This document shows, piece by piece, positions 62,239 through 64,000 of a DNA stretch of 64,000 nucleotides (position 1 is the stretch's first letter; each line of letters starts with the position of its first letter). The notes under the pieces were generated by a model. That model saw nothing but the letters and a program-made list of their open reading frames with translations. It was not told the origin of the DNA and searched no databases. Both the position numbers and the translations under genes were made by a program. Source of the stretch: Polaribacter sejongensis. GTDB taxonomy: Bacteria > Bacteroidota > Bacteroidia > Flavobacteriales > Flavobacteriaceae. The stretch spans positions 3,665,501 through 3,729,500 of the forward strand of contig NZ_CP150667.1 in NCBI RefSeq assembly GCF_038024065.1, read 5' to 3'.

Positions 62239-63870
62239 ATGAAAAAATTATTGTGGCTATTTTTATTACTACCAATTCTTACAACTGCTCAAGATAGTAT
62301 CCGTGTAGATATGAGTACTCCTCATGCTACTGTTTATACACATTTATACTTTTTGCAATCGGATTCTTATGAACCTAAAAAAGCAGCAAAAACTATTTTG
62401 GGTCTTTCTGAGGAGAAGGCTATTGAAAAAGCGATTAAAATAAAGCAAGTTTTAGACGGTAAGGGTTTGTATGTAGATATGAACAGAGTACCTACCAATG
62501 CTAATTATAAAGATACAATTGGGTATTCTTCTTATTATAGATACGTATTGTTTCCTGAAAGAATGCCACAAATTTATGTAGAAAAGATAGGTGATAATTG
62601 GTATTATTCAACAGAAACAATTAACAAAATTGAAAGTTTATACAAATCGGTATATCCGTGGTATATTCAAAAATTACAGAATATAATTCCTCTTTCTGGT
62701 CATAAAAAAATAATGAATATAGAATTGTGGAAAATTATAGGATTGTTAATACTATTTGTTTTAGCCTATATTATTTTCCTAATTGTAAAAAGGATTGCAT
62801 TTTTTATTTTATTAAAGTTACAACAGCAAATAACAAAGAATACCAATTTAGAAGTTAATAAAGTCATTAAGAAATTGGCTCATCCAATAAGTTTATTGGT
62901 TGCGTTAAGTTTTATAGATAAAGCTTTTCCATCATTACAATTTGGCTTAACCACAAATACGTGGGTGTTTTTGGCTTTAAATATTGCAGAAACAGTTTTC
63001 TGGATTTACGTGTTTTTAAAATTAGTAAAAGTTGTAATGCGTATTTATGGTGAGTTTACAGAAAGAACTCATGGAAGGTTAGATGATCAACTAGTACCTA
63101 TTTTACATAGTTTTTTAACAGGTGTTGTTATTGTAGTTGGTATTTTAAGATTATTAGTTCTTTTTGGAGTGGATACTACAACAATGATAGCGGGTGCAAC
63201 TATTGGTGGTTTGGCATTTGCGTTGGCTTCTCAAGACACGGTAAAAAACTTGATTGGTACCATTATGATTTTTCTTGATAAACCATTTCATATAGATGAT
63301 TGGATTGAGGCAGGAGAAGTTGTAGGTACAGTAGAAAGAGTAGGGTTTAGGTCTACACAAGTGCGTGCTGCAGATACTTCTATTTATCAAATTCCGAATA
63401 GTAGGTTGTCTGAATTGGTGATCAATAATAAAGGTTTGCGTTTATTTAGAAGATACAATACAAACTTAGGTTTGCGTTATGATACACCTCCAGAATTAAT
63501 TGAAGCTTTTGTAAAAGGGGTTCGAGAAATTATTATTGCCCATCCAGAAACACGTTCTGATTCTTATAATGTAGAGTTTACAGGTTTTGGAGATTCAGCT
63601 TTATTAGTGATGGTAAATGTCTATTTTAAGAGTTTAGCTTGGGGTGTAGAGCAGTCTTCTAAACACAGGCTTCACATTGCTATTGTAAAATTAGCAAAAG
63701 AATTAGGTGTAGATTTTGCTTTTCCTTCTACAACGGTTACGATCGAGAATTTTCCTGAGAAAAAAGGATTAAATCCTAAATACGATATTAATCAAGAAAG
63801 AATAGATACTGTAATTGCAACAGTTGTGAGCGATTTTAATAAAGAGAATCCTAATGAAACTGTTTCTTAA
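62239..63870 (+). CDS. MscS-family mechanosensitive channel
   Basis: A 543-residue protein with signal peptide (MKKLLWLFLLLPILTTAQ), a periplasmic segment to about 150, four to five transmembrane helices (about 165-345) and the MscS pore/vestibule domain. The pore helix is GATIGGLAFALASQDTVKNLIGTIMIFLDKPFHIDDWIEAGEVVGTVERVGFRSTQVRAAD. It opens on hypo-osmotic shock to release solutes. It is longer than MscS (286) because of the N-terminal extra region. Single gene, no promoter box recognised. Confidence 0.92.
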   Translation: MKKLLWLFLLLPILTTAQDSIRVDMSTPHATVYTHLYFLQSDSYEPKKAAKTILGLSEEKAIEKAIKIKQVLDGKGLYVDMNRVPTNANYKDTIGYSSYYRYVLFPERMPQIYVEKIGDNWYYSTETINKIESLYKSVYPWYIQKLQNIIPLSGHKKIMNIELWKIIGLLILFVLAYIIFLIVKRIAFFILLKLQQQITKNTNLEVNKVIKKLAHPISLLVALSFIDKAFPSLQFGLTTNTWVFLALNIAETVFWIYVFLKLVKVVMRIYGEFTERTHGRLDDQLVPILHSFLTGVVIVVGILRLLVLFGVDTTTMIAGATIGGLAFALASQDTVKNLIGTIMIFLDKPFHIDDWIEAGEVVGTVERVGFRSTQVRAADTSIYQIPNSRLSELVINNKGLRLFRRYNTNLGLRYDTPPELIEAFVKGVREIIIAHPETRSDSYNVEFTGFGDSALLVMVNVYFKSLAWGVEQSSKHRLHIAIVKLAKELGVDFAFPSTTVTIENFPEKKGLNPKYDINQERIDTVIATVVSDFNKENPNETVS

Positions 63871-64000
63871 AGCATTTTAATTTTAAAATGATTTATTCCG
63901 AATGAGGAAAATCTTATTAAGTGATAGTTTTGTGTAAATTATCACTTAATATGGTATAATTTGAATGTGTTTTTACAAATCATAGAAGTTAATTTTACAA
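63871..64000. other. Tail of the window, no gene seen
   Basis: About 130 AT-rich bases after the MscS stop with a repeated AAGTGATA / TATCACTT pair (about 63920 and 63940) that can form a small hairpin. No ORF begins before the edge. Confidence 0.5.

Overview
The window reads as chromosomal DNA of a marine member of the Flavobacteriaceae, most like Polaribacter and its relatives. It is strongly AT-rich. Promoters follow the Bacteroidetes pattern (TTG, about 19-21 bases, then TAnnTTTG) and lack sigma70-type boxes. Several genes start with TTG. The gene content is also typical: DUF4293, BT_3928-like, DUF1599, DUF2797, Rho with a long disordered insert, many lipoproteins, and a gliding/adhesin-type secreted giant. 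I see no prophage, insertion sequence, CRISPR array or rRNA, so this is mainly core genome with small accessory patches.

Layout. 1-3.9 kb: the N-terminal 1045 codons of a secreted adhesin (three 107-residue cadherin-like repeats, then calcium-binding thrombospondin type 3-like repeats), running off the left edge. It is preceded by two decayed copies of its own leader and signal peptide. 3.9-8.2 kb: small housekeeping and lipoprotein genes, ending in recX. 8.2-14.9 kb: a complete tetR-tolC-adaptor-RND efflux operon with a clear operator over its promoter. 15-23.2 kb: a prenyl synthase, tRNA-CAU, a 59-residue PID-CTERM-like surface peptide missed by length cut-offs, ribE, pdxA, and the cluster yceD-rpmF-fabH-accB-accC followed by an Lrp-type regulator. 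23.3-24.8 kb: a receiver / Hpt / LytTR trio with no kinase. 25-32.8 kb: tRNA-Phe, then coaX, a beta-barrel protein, a TPR protein, lptC, a CorC-like membrane protein and a PpiD-like foldase, an envelope-biogenesis run. 33.1-39.6 kb: rho (minus), DUF4293, and a NarL-type regulator, repeat lipoprotein and TPR histidine kinase set, headed by a nested inverted repeat. 39.8-48.3 kb: truA, an MsbA-like ABC exporter, the c-di-AMP cyclase cdaA, exbD, folP, a LOG-family protein, DUF1599 and BT_3928-like genes. 48.3-64 kb: a CLC antiporter, crotonase, aroA, queA, rlmN, a second prenyl synthase, a TonB-dependent receptor, a GH3-like protein, DUF2797, a gamma-carbonic anhydrase, a tandem pair of Spy-like proteins and an MscS channel.

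Cross-cutting features. At least six copies of one dispersed intergenic palindromic repeat are scattered through the window; one supplies the folP stop codon. Several perfect or near-perfect inverted repeats sit at promoters: the efflux operon, fabH, the NarL-type regulator, the TonB receptor and the rho leader. No wholly new multi-gene system is proven here. The best leads are the PID-CTERM-like peptide with its long 5' leader, the kinase-less phosphorelay trio, the 18-bp nested repeat in front of the NarL/TPR-kinase set, and the array of decayed adhesin 5' ends. All functional calls rest on reading the sequence and on recalled family features; no database search was run.
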